Notes under the pieces: generated by a model
The model's database searches: none
What the model was told of the DNA's origin: nothing
What the model saw: only the letters and a program-made list of their open reading frames with translations
Position numbers and translations under genes: made by a program
Part shown: positions 9,201 to 17,998 of the stretch, one piece after another
How positions within the stretch are numbered: the stretch's first letter is position 1
Layout: every line of letters begins with the position of its first letter
NCBI RefSeq assembly: GCF_014699115.1
Contig: NZ_JACXAD010000001.1
Span: forward strand, 372,001-436,000
DNA length: 64,000 nucleotides
Source of the DNA: Hymenobacter montanus
GTDB lineage: Bacteria > Bacteroidota > Bacteroidia > Cytophagales > Hymenobacteraceae
Direction: 5' to 3'

Positions 9201-10352
9201 TTATAAAATACTGAACTTGGCTTTGATAGCGTTGATGGCCACGTCGGCCTGGGCGTTGGTCAGGCTCCAGGCCCCCTGGCTGCCCGATGTCAGGCCGCTG
9301 AGGAGGTTATCCGAGAAGGTCGCATCCACGCCGTACTTGGTGCAGAAGCGCAACGAGTAGACGAACCCGAGTCCTTCGCCCAGCGCGTGGGCCTTTACGT
9401 CCAGTGCCGAGGCAGCTTTCCAGTTGCTCAGGTAGGATACTGCCGCCAAGGCAATAGTTTTCTCCAGCTCGGTGCGGATAAATTCGGCTTGGGTTCTCAC
9501 GCCGGCCGCGTCGTTGTTCACGATGGCCGCGCGGCCCTTTAGGAAAGCCAGGTAGACGGCGGGGGAAGCAGTCCCGTTTTTCTCATTGAGGTAGCTCGCC
9601 AGGAACCGCTCGCGGGGCGTGTCGTTGATGTTTGTGGTCATGATGGGATTGGCCGTGAGCAGCCCATAGGCCAAATCCCAATTGTGCTCCAGCTCCGAGT
9701 AGGGCTTGCCGTCGACCACCTTGCTGTTGTTGGCTTGCAGGCCGTTGTTGCTTAGCAGCACGTTGTCGATCTGGTCGAGCAGCACGGCGCCAATCAGAAC
9801 CTTCTGAATAACTTGGTTGACCTCGTAGCCTTGGCCGTCAACCAGGTAGCGGCCCAGACGACCCGCAGTGCCGGGCGTGGCCACTTGGTTGACGGACTGG
9901 CTGGCGGTGGCCAGCTGGGTAATCTTCTGGTCCAGGTAGGTGCGCACGGTCTCCGCATTGCTAGCCGGGAACGAGGCCGCCGTGGTCGTGCGCAGCTGCA
10001 GGCCCGAGGCGTTCAGGCCCGGGCCGGTGAAGTAATTGCCGGTGTTGGCATAGAGCCCCCGTAGCCGGGCTACGTCGAGGACGGTTGGTGAGGCGGGCGA
10101 GGCCACCGCCACCAGGGCCATGTACGAGTTAAACTCCGAGAACATGTCCAGACGTTGGGTGGAGGCGGTCATTTCCACAGTCGACTGCCCATTGGCATCC
10201 TTAAATGATTCCGTGTACCTCGACGAGGCCGTCAGAGTGCTGGCATCCATTTTAGGGCGTAGCGACGGCGTGGCCTCTTTGTCGTTCTTGTCGCAGCCAG
10301 TAAAGCCAATGGCGAGAGCGAGGAGCAGCGCGGGAGCGTACTTAAAAGTCAT
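9201..10352 (-). CDS. DUF4856 domain lipoprotein
   Basis: 383 residues. Start chosen at the ATG that gives a lipoprotein signal (ALAIGFTGC, Cys20); a longer version beginning at 10400 would run through the promoter. The body carries features of DUF4856: SSRYTESFKDANGQSTV near the N-terminus, LEHNWDLAYGLL and FLASYLNEKNGTA in the middle, and a helical C-terminus. Function is unknown, but these proteins regularly sit beside imelysin and TonB receptor genes in Bacteroidota. It is the first gene of the operon, 92 bases before the imelysin gene, directly behind a Fur-like operator. Confidence 0.85.
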   Translation of the reverse strand: MTFKYAPALLLALAIGFTGCDKNDKEATPSLRPKMDASTLTASSRYTESFKDANGQSTVEMTASTQRLDMFSEFNSYMALVAVASPASPTVLDVARLRGLYANTGNYFTGPGLNASGLQLRTTTAASFPASNAETVRTYLDQKITQLATASQSVNQVATPGTAGRLGRYLVDGQGYEVNQVIQKVLIGAVLLDQIDNVLLSNNGLQANNSKVVDGKPYSELEHNWDLAYGLLTANPIMTTNINDTPRERFLASYLNEKNGTASPAVYLAFLKGRAAIVNNDAAGVRTQAEFIRTELEKTIALAAVSYLSNWKAASALDVKAHALGEGLGFVYSLRFCTKYGVDATFSDNLLSGLTSGSQGAWSLTNAQADVAINAIKAKFSIL

Positions 10353-10388
10353 TGGGATGTAATGAACAGGAAGAGTAGAATGATGCCC

Positions 10389-10396
10389 CAAAGGTA
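10389..10396 (-). promoter_or_regulatory. Bacteroidota -7 promoter element of the DUF4856-TonB operon
   Basis: TACCTTTG on the minus strand matches TAnnTTTG. A TTTG lies 22 bases upstream, inside the palindrome, as a -33 element. The start codon is 37 bases downstream. Confidence 0.7.
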
Positions 10397-10398
10397 GC

Positions 10399-10429
10399 AA
10401 GCTTATTTGGAATGATTACAAATAAGCTT
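10399..10429. promoter_or_regulatory. Fur-like operator palindrome
   Basis: AAGCTTATTTG-N9-CAAATAAGCTT, with perfect 11-base arms. The inner part (TTATTTGGAATGATTACAAATAA when read across) resembles the Fur box pattern seen in this phylum. It lies between the -33 and -7 elements of the operon promoter, where a bound repressor would block RNA polymerase. The Fur assignment is inference from the pattern and the iron-related genes. Confidence 0.7.
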
Positions 10430-11003
10430 TCGATTTTAGAAAGATTCCAATTAACAAAAACTATGTGCTCGCTATGCAAAACACAGTCAGCTACATAAGA
10501 ATGATGCTAAGCTGATAGCTTGTCAGCTAGTAGTCTGCCAGTTGTATCATACCTAGCCAGTAAGCGGGCTTGATTCTAATCAGGCTAATGTGATTCTAAT
10601 GGCGGTAATCCCGTTAAAAAATCAACGAACTCTGATCTAGCCTATATAATGCGACCTTCAATTTCCCCTCCGGTCCCGTCTGCGGCTTGCATGGCGCCGT
10701 CCTCAAGCCTGCTCTAATTCTTAAGAGACAACTTCAGCGAGCCTTGAAGCTACTGTTCTACAACATCTTATCTCCCATAATTTAGAAACTATTTCACCTG
10801 TTCATGAAAGTCTGTTGTTATGCTTCAACCGCGCAAACTTGTTCTTTGATAGCGACTGCTGGACTAATCTGCTATTCAAGGCCAGAGTAGCTGCGCTCGA
10901 CAGGGTGTTTGGCTACAATATAAAGTTCGATACAGCTCCGCTTTAGCTCAATCATTCGCAGGAAATGAGTGGCGGCTTTGCGGAGTACGCTGCAGGCAGG
11001 CAG
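10430..11003. other. Intergenic region between iron operon and ispH
   Basis: About 570 bases, more AT-rich than the neighbours, with no convincing gene on either strand. A short direct repeat, gattctaat, occurs twice near 10572-10600. No RNA gene is recognisable. Confidence 0.35.
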
Positions 11004-11011
11004 TACCTTTG
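11004..11011 (+). promoter_or_regulatory. -7 promoter element of ispH
   Basis: TACCTTTG, 44 bases before the ispH start, with a CTTTG 23 bases upstream as possible -33 element. Confidence 0.6.
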
Positions 11012-11054
11012 CCCCGGCGAACCCCTTGCTGGTGCGCAGTGTTAAGCATTTAAC

Positions 11055-11945
11055 ATGAAGGTCACGATTGATAAAAATTCCGGCTACTGCTTTGGCGTTG
11101 AGTTCGCCATCCAGATGGCTGAAGACGAATTGGCACAGGGTCAGCAGCTGTATTGTCTGGGCGATATCGTGCACAACCGCATGGAAGTAGAGCGCTTGCA
11201 TCAGCAGGGCCTGCGGATTATCGACCGCACCCAACTGGCCGAGTTGCACGACTGCAAGGTGCTCATCCGGGCCCACGGCGAGCCGCCCGAAACGTACCAG
11301 TTGGCCCTGCAAAACAACCTGGAGCTGATTGACGCGAGCTGCCCGGTGGTTCTTAAGCTGCAAAACCGCGTGAAGCATGCCTTCGACCTGAGCCAGCGCC
11401 AGGACGGCCAGATCGTGATTTATGGCCAGCCGGGCCATGCCGAGGTTGCCGGCCTCACCGGGCAGACCGGCAACCGCGCCATCATCGTGCTGAACGAAGC
11501 CGACCTCGACCAGATTGACTTTTCCCGGCCGGTTACCCTGTTCAGCCAAACGACCAAAAGCACGGCGGGCTTTTACAAAATGAAGGGCCTGATGGAAGCC
11601 CGAATTCAAGCCGCGGGCGGCGCCCTCGAAAGCTTTGACGCAAACGACAGCATTTGCCGGCAGGTAAGCAATCGGGAGCCTGCCTTGGCCCGGTTCGCGA
11701 CGGAATACGACGTGGTGCTGTTCGTCAGCGGCCGGAAAAGCTCCAACGGCAAAGCCTTGTTCTCGGTGGTAAACGCGGTAAACCCGCGCAGCTACTTCAT
11801 CGAAAGCGAAGCTGAAATCAACGAGTGCTGGCTGGCGGGTGCGGGTACTGTCGGAATCTGCGGGGCCACCAGCACTCCCCTCTGGCTGATGCAGCAAGTG
11901 GCCCAGCGGGTGGAGGGAGTACAAGAAATGGACGCGGTGAGTTGA
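11055..11945 (+). CDS. ispH: 4-hydroxy-3-methylbut-2-enyl diphosphate reductase
   Basis: 296 residues, the usual IspH length. It catalyses the last step of the non-mevalonate (MEP) isoprenoid pathway, making IPP and DMAPP with a cubane iron-sulfur cluster. The three cluster cysteines are visible in GYCFGV (Cys12), DASCPVV and DSICRQVSNRE, together with the substrate-binding IRAHG, PGHAEV and SQTTKS motifs and the CGATSTPLWL ending. The ATG is preceded by a -7 element. Stand-alone gene; the next gene lies on the opposite strand. Confidence 0.96.
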   Translation: MKVTIDKNSGYCFGVEFAIQMAEDELAQGQQLYCLGDIVHNRMEVERLHQQGLRIIDRTQLAELHDCKVLIRAHGEPPETYQLALQNNLELIDASCPVVLKLQNRVKHAFDLSQRQDGQIVIYGQPGHAEVAGLTGQTGNRAIIVLNEADLDQIDFSRPVTLFSQTTKSTAGFYKMKGLMEARIQAAGGALESFDANDSICRQVSNREPALARFATEYDVVLFVSGRKSSNGKALFSVVNAVNPRSYFIESEAEINECWLAGAGTVGICGATSTPLWLMQQVAQRVEGVQEMDAVS

Positions 11946-12071
11946 GCGCGAGCGGTACATTCTGCTCTGCCGCTTTCTTTACGCTTGAGCTGGCAATCGG
12001 AGCACTATTATTGAAGTTTATACTTCAACTGCCTGACGCAAATGCCTTATTAACAGGTGTTTTCCTTACCG

Positions 12072-12590
12072 CTAATTTTCTTTTGTATTATAGCAATAGT
12101 TCCAGTCAAGCCTTGTCCATAATCCCGAATATTCTTGCAAAAATTCGAATTTATTATTCTCAATCAATATTTCTATTTCTAAATCATAGATACTCCCTTT
12201 GATTTTCCAATTTGTATCAGCCAAAACCAGTACATACTTCTTCGAAGTCCTACTCTGCTTAGGAATAATAATCGCTCTAAAATTCAGCTTGTATGCAGTT
12301 GGTCCAACAATGCTCTTTTTTGTAATTCTTTGGTCGGAGATTAGCTCAGATGCATATTTTTTTAGGGCAGCATATATTTTTTGAATTTCTACACTATCTA
12401 TAGCCAGGAAGTTATCAAAAGCTAATTTTTGTTTTCTGCTAAATAAAATTTGCGCTTTACGTTCTTTATTTATCCAAATTTCAACCTGGCTTTCGATTGG
12501 CGCGATATACACTTCTTTTGAGGCAATCAGCCCATATTCGTGACTTTGCCAGTCAATTTGCAATATTTCTAAAGGGCCATCTTTCTTCAT
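12072..12590 (-). CDS. AT-rich orphan protein of unknown function
   Basis: 172 residues, no signal peptide or membrane segment. I do not recognise the family. The protein is rich in Ile, Lys, Glu and Asn, with a predicted mix of beta strands and one central helix (EIQKIYAALKKYASEL). Base composition is far more AT-rich than the surrounding genes and third codon positions are mostly A or T, a sign of recent transfer. The size, composition and isolation fit small immunity proteins that neutralise secreted toxins, but no toxin gene is nearby, so this is only a suggestion. Confidence 0.75.
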   Translation of the reverse strand: MKKDGPLEILQIDWQSHEYGLIASKEVYIAPIESQVEIWINKERKAQILFSRKQKLAFDNFLAIDSVEIQKIYAALKKYASELISDQRITKKSIVGPTAYKLNFRAIIIPKQSRTSKKYVLVLADTNWKIKGSIYDLEIEILIENNKFEFLQEYSGLWTRLDWNYCYNTKEN

Positions 12591-12646
12591 CGGAAAGGGT
12601 AATCGTTATTCAGCTTTTTAATTAGCAGCTAACGTGCTGCGGGGCG

Positions 12647-13741
12647 CTACACTTCGGTGCCCACCTGCAAGTATTGTTCCGACGCGTCGACCATCGAGCG
12701 GGTTTTGGGCAGGCACTCGGGGTAATGCTGCTGCACGAAGGCCACCAATTTCTCGCGCACTTCGCAGCGCAGCTCCCAGATAGCGCCCGCATCGGCTGCG
12801 CTCACCAGGGCGCGTAGTTCCAGCGTGCGCTCCTTGGCGTCGGTGACGTGCAGCGCGCACACCCGCTTATCCCAGCGCTCGGTGTCGGCCACGATGCGCT
12901 GTAGCTCGGCCCGCACGGCCTCTACCGGAATAGTGTAGTCGACGTTGAGAAGCACCGTGCCCAGCAGTTGCGACGACGAGCGGGTCCAGTTTTGGAAGGG
13001 CTTTTCGATGAAGTAGTTGAGCGGCAACACCAGCCGGCGCTCGTCCCACAGGCGGAGCACCACGTTAGTGAAGGTAATCTCCTCCACCCGGCCCCACTCC
13101 CCTTCCACCACCAGCACGTCGTCGATGCGCAGCGGCTGGGTAAAGGCGAGCTGAAAGCCGGCCAGCAAGTTGCTAATGGAGCGCTGGGCCGCAAAACCGA
13201 CGATAACGCTGGCAATGCCGGCCGAGGTGAGCAGGCCCGTACCGATGCGCCGCACGGTGGCAAAGCTCATGAGTACCATGCCCACGGCGACGAGGACGAT
13301 AAGCGAAACCACCAGCTTCTTAACGAATTGCAGCTGCGTAAAAAGCTTGCGCACCGACAGGTTATTTTCCCGCGACAACTGGTAGTGGCGCAGCAGGCTG
13401 TCCTGAACTACGTCCACGGTGCGGATCAGCCCCCAGGCGAAGCTGCCGATGAAGGCTGTTTCCACCAGGCGGTGTAGCACCTCGAAAGGCCGCCCATCAA
13501 GCGGCATCAACGGCACCAGCATCGACAGCAGTAGAATAGGCAGGAAGTAGCCCAGGGGGGAACGCAGGTGCTGGCACACCGAGCGGGCCAGGGCCGATTT
13601 GCGGCGCCGTTCGTAGGCCCGCAGCCCGCCAAACAACAGCCCTCTTACCAGCAAGCCCCCCACTATGCTGCCCACCACGATGAGCAGCGTCGTCAGCGCG
13701 TCGGGCAACTGCCTAAATAAGAGAAGGATGTTTTCTTTCAT
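12647..13741 (-). CDS. Mechanosensitive ion channel, MscS family
   Basis: 364 residues. N-terminal helices (about residues 15-35, 62-82, 92-112, 140-160), then the MscS core: pore helix GIASVIVGFAAQRSISNLLAGFQLAFTQP, the beta domain IDDVLVVEGEWGRVEEITFTNVVLRLWDERRLVLPLNYFIEKPFQNWTR, and a C-terminal alpha/beta domain. The family opens under membrane tension to release solutes during osmotic downshock. It has extra N-terminal helices relative to E. coli MscS. Transcribed alone. Confidence 0.93.
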   Translation of the reverse strand: MKENILLLFRQLPDALTTLLIVVGSIVGGLLVRGLLFGGLRAYERRRKSALARSVCQHLRSPLGYFLPILLLSMLVPLMPLDGRPFEVLHRLVETAFIGSFAWGLIRTVDVVQDSLLRHYQLSRENNLSVRKLFTQLQFVKKLVVSLIVLVAVGMVLMSFATVRRIGTGLLTSAGIASVIVGFAAQRSISNLLAGFQLAFTQPLRIDDVLVVEGEWGRVEEITFTNVVLRLWDERRLVLPLNYFIEKPFQNWTRSSSQLLGTVLLNVDYTIPVEAVRAELQRIVADTERWDKRVCALHVTDAKERTLELRALVSAADAGAIWELRCEVREKLVAFVQQHYPECLPKTRSMVDASEQYLQVGTEV

Positions 13742-13958
13742 GCCTTACCAGCCGTTCTGCCCTACTCCAGACATCGCGGTTTGTACCCCGGTCTCCCATG
13801 AAAGGTTGGCTTCTGAGCCGTAAACTATACGGCTAAGTCCGGCTGGCTCTGGGGATATCCAGTTGGCAGTTAATTATTTCAGGCTCATATAAGCCAGGCA
13901 ATAACCTACCTTGGGCAGCCACTTCGCCGAGCCTCTCGGGGCTACTCCCTCCTTCGGC

Positions 13959-14495
13959 CTAGCTGCGTAGCTCCTGCTCGTAGTAGCGCCGGCTCTCGTC
14001 ATCGAACACCACGAAGACCACCGTTTTCGGTAGCGGGCTCTGGGCCAGGAATGCCCGAACTGTTTGCAAAGCAATAACGGTGGCTTCCTTTTTCGGGTAA
14101 CCGTAAATGCCGGTGCTGATACCGGGAAAGGCTATACTGTCGAGGCGGTGCTCGGCCGCTAGGCGCAGGCTGTTACGGTAGCAGTTGGCCAGCAGCTCGG
14201 GTTCGCCCCGGTGGCCGCCGTGCCACACCGGGCCCACGGTGTGGATGACGTGGGCGGCCGGCAGGCGCCCACCGGTGGTGATGACAGCCTCGCCGGTTTT
14301 GCAGCCGCCCTGCCGGGCCCGAATAGCGCGACATTCTTCCAATATGACTGGGCCGCCAGCGCGGTGAATGGCGCCGTCTACGCCGCCCCCGCCGAGTAGG
14401 CTGGAGTTGGCGGCATTCACAATGGCGGCGACTTCTTGGCGGGTGATGTCGCCTTGCACGAGCTGAATGCGGTCGGAAGAAGAGTTGGTGGACAT
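13959..14495 (-). CDS. Macrodomain protein, probable O-acetyl-ADP-ribose deacetylase
   Basis: 178 residues from an ATG just before the domain (an upstream in-frame ATG adds 33 unconserved residues). A single macrodomain: [35 protein letters not shown] with the catalytic-loop Gly/Asp, HTVGPVW, and [10 protein letters not shown] contacting the distal ribose. The family removes ADP-ribose-linked acetyl or mono-ADP-ribosyl groups. Stand-alone gene, divergent from the 2TM gene. Confidence 0.92.
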   Translation of the reverse strand: MSTNSSSDRIQLVQGDITRQEVAAIVNAANSSLLGGGGVDGAIHRAGGPVILEECRAIRARQGGCKTGEAVITTGGRLPAAHVIHTVGPVWHGGHRGEPELLANCYRNSLRLAAEHRLDSIAFPGISTGIYGYPKKEATVIALQTVRAFLAQSPLPKTVVFVVFDDESRRYYEQELRS

Positions 14496-14692
14496 AGCGG
14501 AGCGTTGAGAGAGTAGCCGAACGGATGCCTTGGTAATGGACTCGGACTGAAGCCAGTGAGCGCAGTTAACGAGATCGGTCGCGGTTCGTTCCAAAGCCAG
14601 CCTGCCCGCGCTTCGGCCATCTCCAACAACGCTTGAGCGGGGTAATGCTACACTTCGGCAACAGGAATTGGCTCTTCCCTATCGTGACCCGG

Positions 14693-14700
14693 TAGCTTTG
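14693..14700 (+). promoter_or_regulatory. -7 promoter element of the 2TM gene
   Basis: TAGCTTTG, fitting TAnnTTTG, 43 bases before the chosen start codon. It lies inside a longer open frame and so supports the downstream start. Confidence 0.6.
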
Positions 14701-14742
14701 ACCAGCAAGTTTAATCACTCCACCCTTAAAACTCTTACGCTC

Positions 14743-15045
14743 ATGGAACCCCTGAACCGCGACCCTTACCTGTGGCAGAAGGCCAAAGCCCGCGCCAAAT
14801 TTAAATCGCACCTGGTGGTGTACCTGGTCATAAATACCGGTTTTTGGGTAATCTGGGCCCTGACCGACCAGGGGCGCGACGGACTGGTGCCGTGGCCGGT
14901 GTGGGCGGGGGCTTTCTGGGGGCTGGGCCTGGCAATGAACGGCCTGGCGGCCTACGGGGGGTTGAGCGAGCCCCAGCGCACCCAACGGGAATACGAGCGG
15001 TTGTTGCGCGAGCAGGACGGCCGTAATTCCGTGCCCCAGGCGTAA
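14743..15045 (+). CDS. 2TM domain-containing membrane protein
   Basis: 100 residues. A short basic N-terminus (YLWQKAKARAKFKSHLVVYLVIN), two membrane helices (about residues 22-40 and 52-72) and a charged tail (QREYERLLREQ). This is the bacterial 2TM domain, often fused to sensor kinases and here alone. The conserved AxxRxxFKxHLxxYxxVN signature is clear. Function unknown. The next gene starts 31 bases downstream, probably co-transcribed. Confidence 0.8.
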   Translation: MEPLNRDPYLWQKAKARAKFKSHLVVYLVINTGFWVIWALTDQGRDGLVPWPVWAGAFWGLGLAMNGLAAYGGLSEPQRTQREYERLLREQDGRNSVPQA

Positions 15046-15076
15046 CCTTCGGTCGTGGGAGGCAGTTTGCCCAAGT

Positions 15077-16234
15077 ATGAAAACCAACTTGTCGCACCTA
15101 CTGGCTCCCCTACTGGCCGGGTCGCTGCTGGCGGCGGGCCCGGCTTTGGCTCAGGCGCCGCCCGGGGCCCGGCCGCCCGCGAAGGCGCCCGGCAACCTAA
15201 GCAACATCAAGCTGCCCAAGGGATTTCGGATTAGCTACTTCGCCCGGAATGTGCCCGATGCGCGCGAGCTGGCCCTGGGGCCCGACGGCACGGTGTACGT
15301 GGGCACCAAAAGCGCCGGGGGCCGGGTGTACGCCTTGCCCGACAAAAACCACGACGGCCAGGCCGATGCCGTTATCACCATTGCCACTGGCCTGCTGGCT
15401 CCCAACGGCGTGGCCGTGCGGCAGGGCAGCTTGTACGTGGCGGAGCTCAACCGCATCATCCGCTTCGACAACATCGCGGCCAATTTGCGGAAGCCGCCCA
15501 AGCCCGTGGTCGTGTACGACCAGTTGCCCGATAACCCCTGGCATGGCCCGCGCTACATTGCTTTCGGGCCCGATGGCCTGCTCTACGTGCCGGTGGGCGC
15601 GCCCTGCAACTCCTGCGAGCCCGCGCAACCCATCTTCGGAACCATCAACCGCCTCCGGCCCGACGGAACCGGCTTTCAAAACATCGCCACGGGCGTGCGC
15701 AACACCGTCGGCTTCGATTGGCACCCCGTGACCAAGGAGCTGTGGTTCACGGATAACGGCCGCGACCTGCTCGGCGACGACCTGCCCGCTGATGAGCTGA
15801 ACCGGCTGGCCAAGCCGGGACAGCACTTCGGCTTTCCGTATTTCTTCGCCGGCGACGTTCCAGACCCCGAGCTGAGCGCCGGCAAAACCGCCGATATGTA
15901 CACCCCGCCCGCCCGCAAGCTGGGCGCGCACGTCGCCGCGCTGGGCATGAAATTCTACACCGGCACCCAGTTTCCGGCCCAGTACCGCAACCAGATCTTT
16001 ATTCCCGAGCACGGCTCCTGGAACCGCAGCAAAAAGAGCGGCTACCGCATCTCGATGGTGAAGCTCGATGCCACCGGAAAGCAAGCCATTGCCTATCAAC
16101 CCTTCGCCGAAGGCTGGCTGCAGGGCCAGCAAAGCTGGGGCCGCCCGGTGTGCCTGCTGATGTTGCCCGACGGCTCCATGCTGGTAAGCGACGACCAGGG
16201 CGGGGCCGTGTTCCGGATTTGGTACGCGGGATAG
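15077..16234 (+). CDS. PQQ-dependent sugar dehydrogenase-like (sorbosone dehydrogenase family) protein
   Basis: 385 residues. Signal peptide (cleavage after PALAQA), then a six-bladed beta-propeller of the glucose/sorbosone dehydrogenase family: LPKGFRISYFA, ARELALGPDGTVYVGT, APNGVAVRQGSLYVAE, RYIAFGPDGLLYVPVGAPCNSC, ATGVRNTVGFDWHP, WFTDNGRDLLGDDLPADELN, FIPEHGSWNRS, GRPVCLLMLPDGSMLVSDDQGGAVFRI. Family members oxidise sugars in the periplasm using PQQ. No cytochrome c domain is attached and no PQQ synthesis genes are in the window, so cofactor use is unproven. Short spacing to the upstream 2TM gene suggests one operon. Confidence 0.9.
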   Translation: MKTNLSHLLAPLLAGSLLAAGPALAQAPPGARPPAKAPGNLSNIKLPKGFRISYFARNVPDARELALGPDGTVYVGTKSAGGRVYALPDKNHDGQADAVITIATGLLAPNGVAVRQGSLYVAELNRIIRFDNIAANLRKPPKPVVVYDQLPDNPWHGPRYIAFGPDGLLYVPVGAPCNSCEPAQPIFGTINRLRPDGTGFQNIATGVRNTVGFDWHPVTKELWFTDNGRDLLGDDLPADELNRLAKPGQHFGFPYFFAGDVPDPELSAGKTADMYTPPARKLGAHVAALGMKFYTGTQFPAQYRNQIFIPEHGSWNRSKKSGYRISMVKLDATGKQAIAYQPFAEGWLQGQQSWGRPVCLLMLPDGSMLVSDDQGGAVFRIWYAG

Positions 16235-16248
16235 ACGCCCGCCAGTTG

Positions 16249-17379
16249 CTAGGTAGTGGCCAGAACAGAATCTGCTGGTTCTCCGGCGACGGGCCACCGG
16301 TGGTAAAACAGTAGTTGGCCCTGAATCACCATCCAGGCTATCACCATGGGCACAGCCTTGAGCTTGTAGAAATCGAAATAAGCCTCGCGCAGGGCGTGGG
16401 GCAGCAAGTCGGTAGCCGAGAGGGAAGTGAATAAAAACACAAACCAGAAAAGCAGCCAGCCCGGCGCGGAGCGGCGTCCGTAGTGCAGAAACCAGAACAT
16501 GAAGCCCGCTACGGCAATAATGAAGGTGGGCGACTCCGCCATCTGGTTGAAGATGACCACAAAGATGAGCAAGGAAGCCAGGTAGAGACGACGGTAAGCG
16601 GCTTCGCCCCAGGCCCGCCGATAGAGCACGGGGAACACCAGCAGGCCCAGCCCCACGGCTTGCACCACGCCCCTGAGCCGCAAGGGGAAGCCAAACCAAC
16701 TTTGCAGGATGCCAATGAGGGAAAGTTGAATGCCCGTGGCCGACTCGCGCACAATGGCGTACCACCCCTGGTAAAGCATCAGAAAAGCTGGCCAGGAAAC
16801 CACCAGCAGCGGTGCCAGAGCCAGCAAGGCTAGCCACGCGGCCGCCCACAGCGTATTGCGCCAGAAGCCGGGGTAAAATAAAAATAGCAGGCCAATGGCG
16901 ATGCCGTAAACTTTGATGAAGGCCGCCAGGGACAGGCACAGCCCAGCCCAGGCGGCTTGCCGGTTTTGCAGGTGGATGTAGGTCCATAGCATTAGGCCGG
17001 CAAGCAGGCAGTTGGCTTGGGCGTTGTGCAGGGCCGTGAGCACGTCGATAAGCACGAGCACCAGGAACAGGGCCTGCCGGCGGGCCTCAGGGAAGAGCCG
17101 CCGGGCGGCGAAGTAAAACACGGCGTTGTTCAGCGCATTCCATAAGAAAAGGCCAAGCCAGGTGGGCAGCACGGCCAGTGGGCCCATAAACAGGGCAAAG
17201 GTGGGGCTGTACTTGTAGGTATCCTGGTAGTAGTTCGGGTATTCGAGATAGAGATTCTTCTCGCTCAGCAGGTTGAAAAATGGCTTGACGAAAATCAGGT
17301 AATTATTGTAAGAGCCCGGGCCCTTGAGGTAATGCTGAGCCGTGATGAACACAGTGAGCACGGCATAAAGCCAGCCCAT
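16249..17379 (-). CDS. Glycosyltransferase family 87 (DUF2029) membrane protein
   Basis: 376 residues, about ten membrane helices. GT-C fold features: KGPGSYNNYLIFVKPFFNLLSEKNLY with an acidic/aromatic first loop, YKYSPTFALFMGPLAVLP, and ALHNAQANCLLAGLMLW. GT87 enzymes transfer sugars (mannose in mycobacteria) from polyprenyl-phosphate donors at the membrane. The start was placed at the ATG directly before the first helix; the -7 element lies farther upstream inside the longer open frame, so the much longer version is unlikely. A GTG about 17 codons upstream is a possible alternative. Confidence 0.82.
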   Translation of the reverse strand: MGWLYAVLTVFITAQHYLKGPGSYNNYLIFVKPFFNLLSEKNLYLEYPNYYQDTYKYSPTFALFMGPLAVLPTWLGLFLWNALNNAVFYFAARRLFPEARRQALFLVLVLIDVLTALHNAQANCLLAGLMLWTYIHLQNRQAAWAGLCLSLAAFIKVYGIAIGLLFLFYPGFWRNTLWAAAWLALLALAPLLVVSWPAFLMLYQGWYAIVRESATGIQLSLIGILQSWFGFPLRLRGVVQAVGLGLLVFPVLYRRAWGEAAYRRLYLASLLIFVVIFNQMAESPTFIIAVAGFMFWFLHYGRRSAPGWLLFWFVFLFTSLSATDLLPHALREAYFDFYKLKAVPMVIAWMVIQGQLLFYHRWPVAGEPADSVLATT

Positions 17380-17454
17380 AGCGTGGGGGCGAAGCCAAAA
17401 CGCAGGAAAGCGGGTGGTTAACGAGGGCACGGTGGAAACGACAAGAGGCGGGCG

Positions 17455-17462
17455 GCAAAGGT
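17455..17462 (-). promoter_or_regulatory. -7 promoter element of the GT87 gene
   Basis: Minus-strand TACCTTTG, fitting TAnnTTTG, about 75 bases before the chosen ATG. Confidence 0.5.
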
Positions 17463-17948
17463 AGCCACATTGCCAGACCACAGTCCGGATGCTCGTATTC
17501 TTTTACCTGGCAGAAGCCTTCGAAACTTGCACCAAGCTCAGGGGCTTATCAGGTGTCACCCTCATTCTTAACTATGAAGAAGATGCCGCCCTGCCGGGTC
17601 CGGGTAAAAGGCGTGCTGGGAAGCATGGGGTAAGCTGCCAGTTGATCTTCAACGACTGCTCACGCCATGAATGCCTGAGCTTACTTGCCCTTGCCCCGAC
17701 ACCTGGCGGAATAGCCGCGCCAGCGGTAGCTACAACGCGCCGCTCGAATGTTATTTAAGCGGGCATTCGTGCATCAACATTCGGGCAATGCCGTAGAAGG
17801 ACGCTGCAAAGCCCGCCCGATCTACCTGGCCGGGTAGTGCTGGTGGGCGGGCCGGAGCCGCGCTCACGCGGCACTACCCGTATCTTGTACTGGGCCGAGT
17901 CTTGCACTCATACTCCGGGTAGAAGGGCCGCGCCCGGGCGGCTTACCT
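17463..17948. other. Intergenic region upstream of the rim cluster
   Basis: No convincing gene; the short open frames here show no family features. A perfect inverted repeat (CGGGTAGTGC at 17831-17840, GCACTACCCG at 17871-17880) with a 30-base GC-rich loop could form a hairpin. It is not followed by a T-run, so it is not a typical terminator. Confidence 0.35.
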
Positions 17949-17956
17949 TATTTTTG
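17949..17956 (+). promoter_or_regulatory. -7 promoter element of the rim cluster
   Basis: TATTTTTG, fitting TAnnTTTG, 42 bases before the protease gene start. Confidence 0.55.
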
Positions 17957-17998
17957 AACGCAGGGAGCTCACTATTGCTTCCGCCTCTCTTTCGCCGC

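Noticed and set aside
15197..16987. 596-residue open frame on the minus strand across the sugar dehydrogenase and GT87 genes
   Set aside because: It is antisense to one gene and out of frame with the other; composition is low-complexity and no domain is visible.
17489..17758. 89-residue open frame before the rim cluster
   Set aside because: No signal, domain or codon bias; it crosses a region without conserved features.
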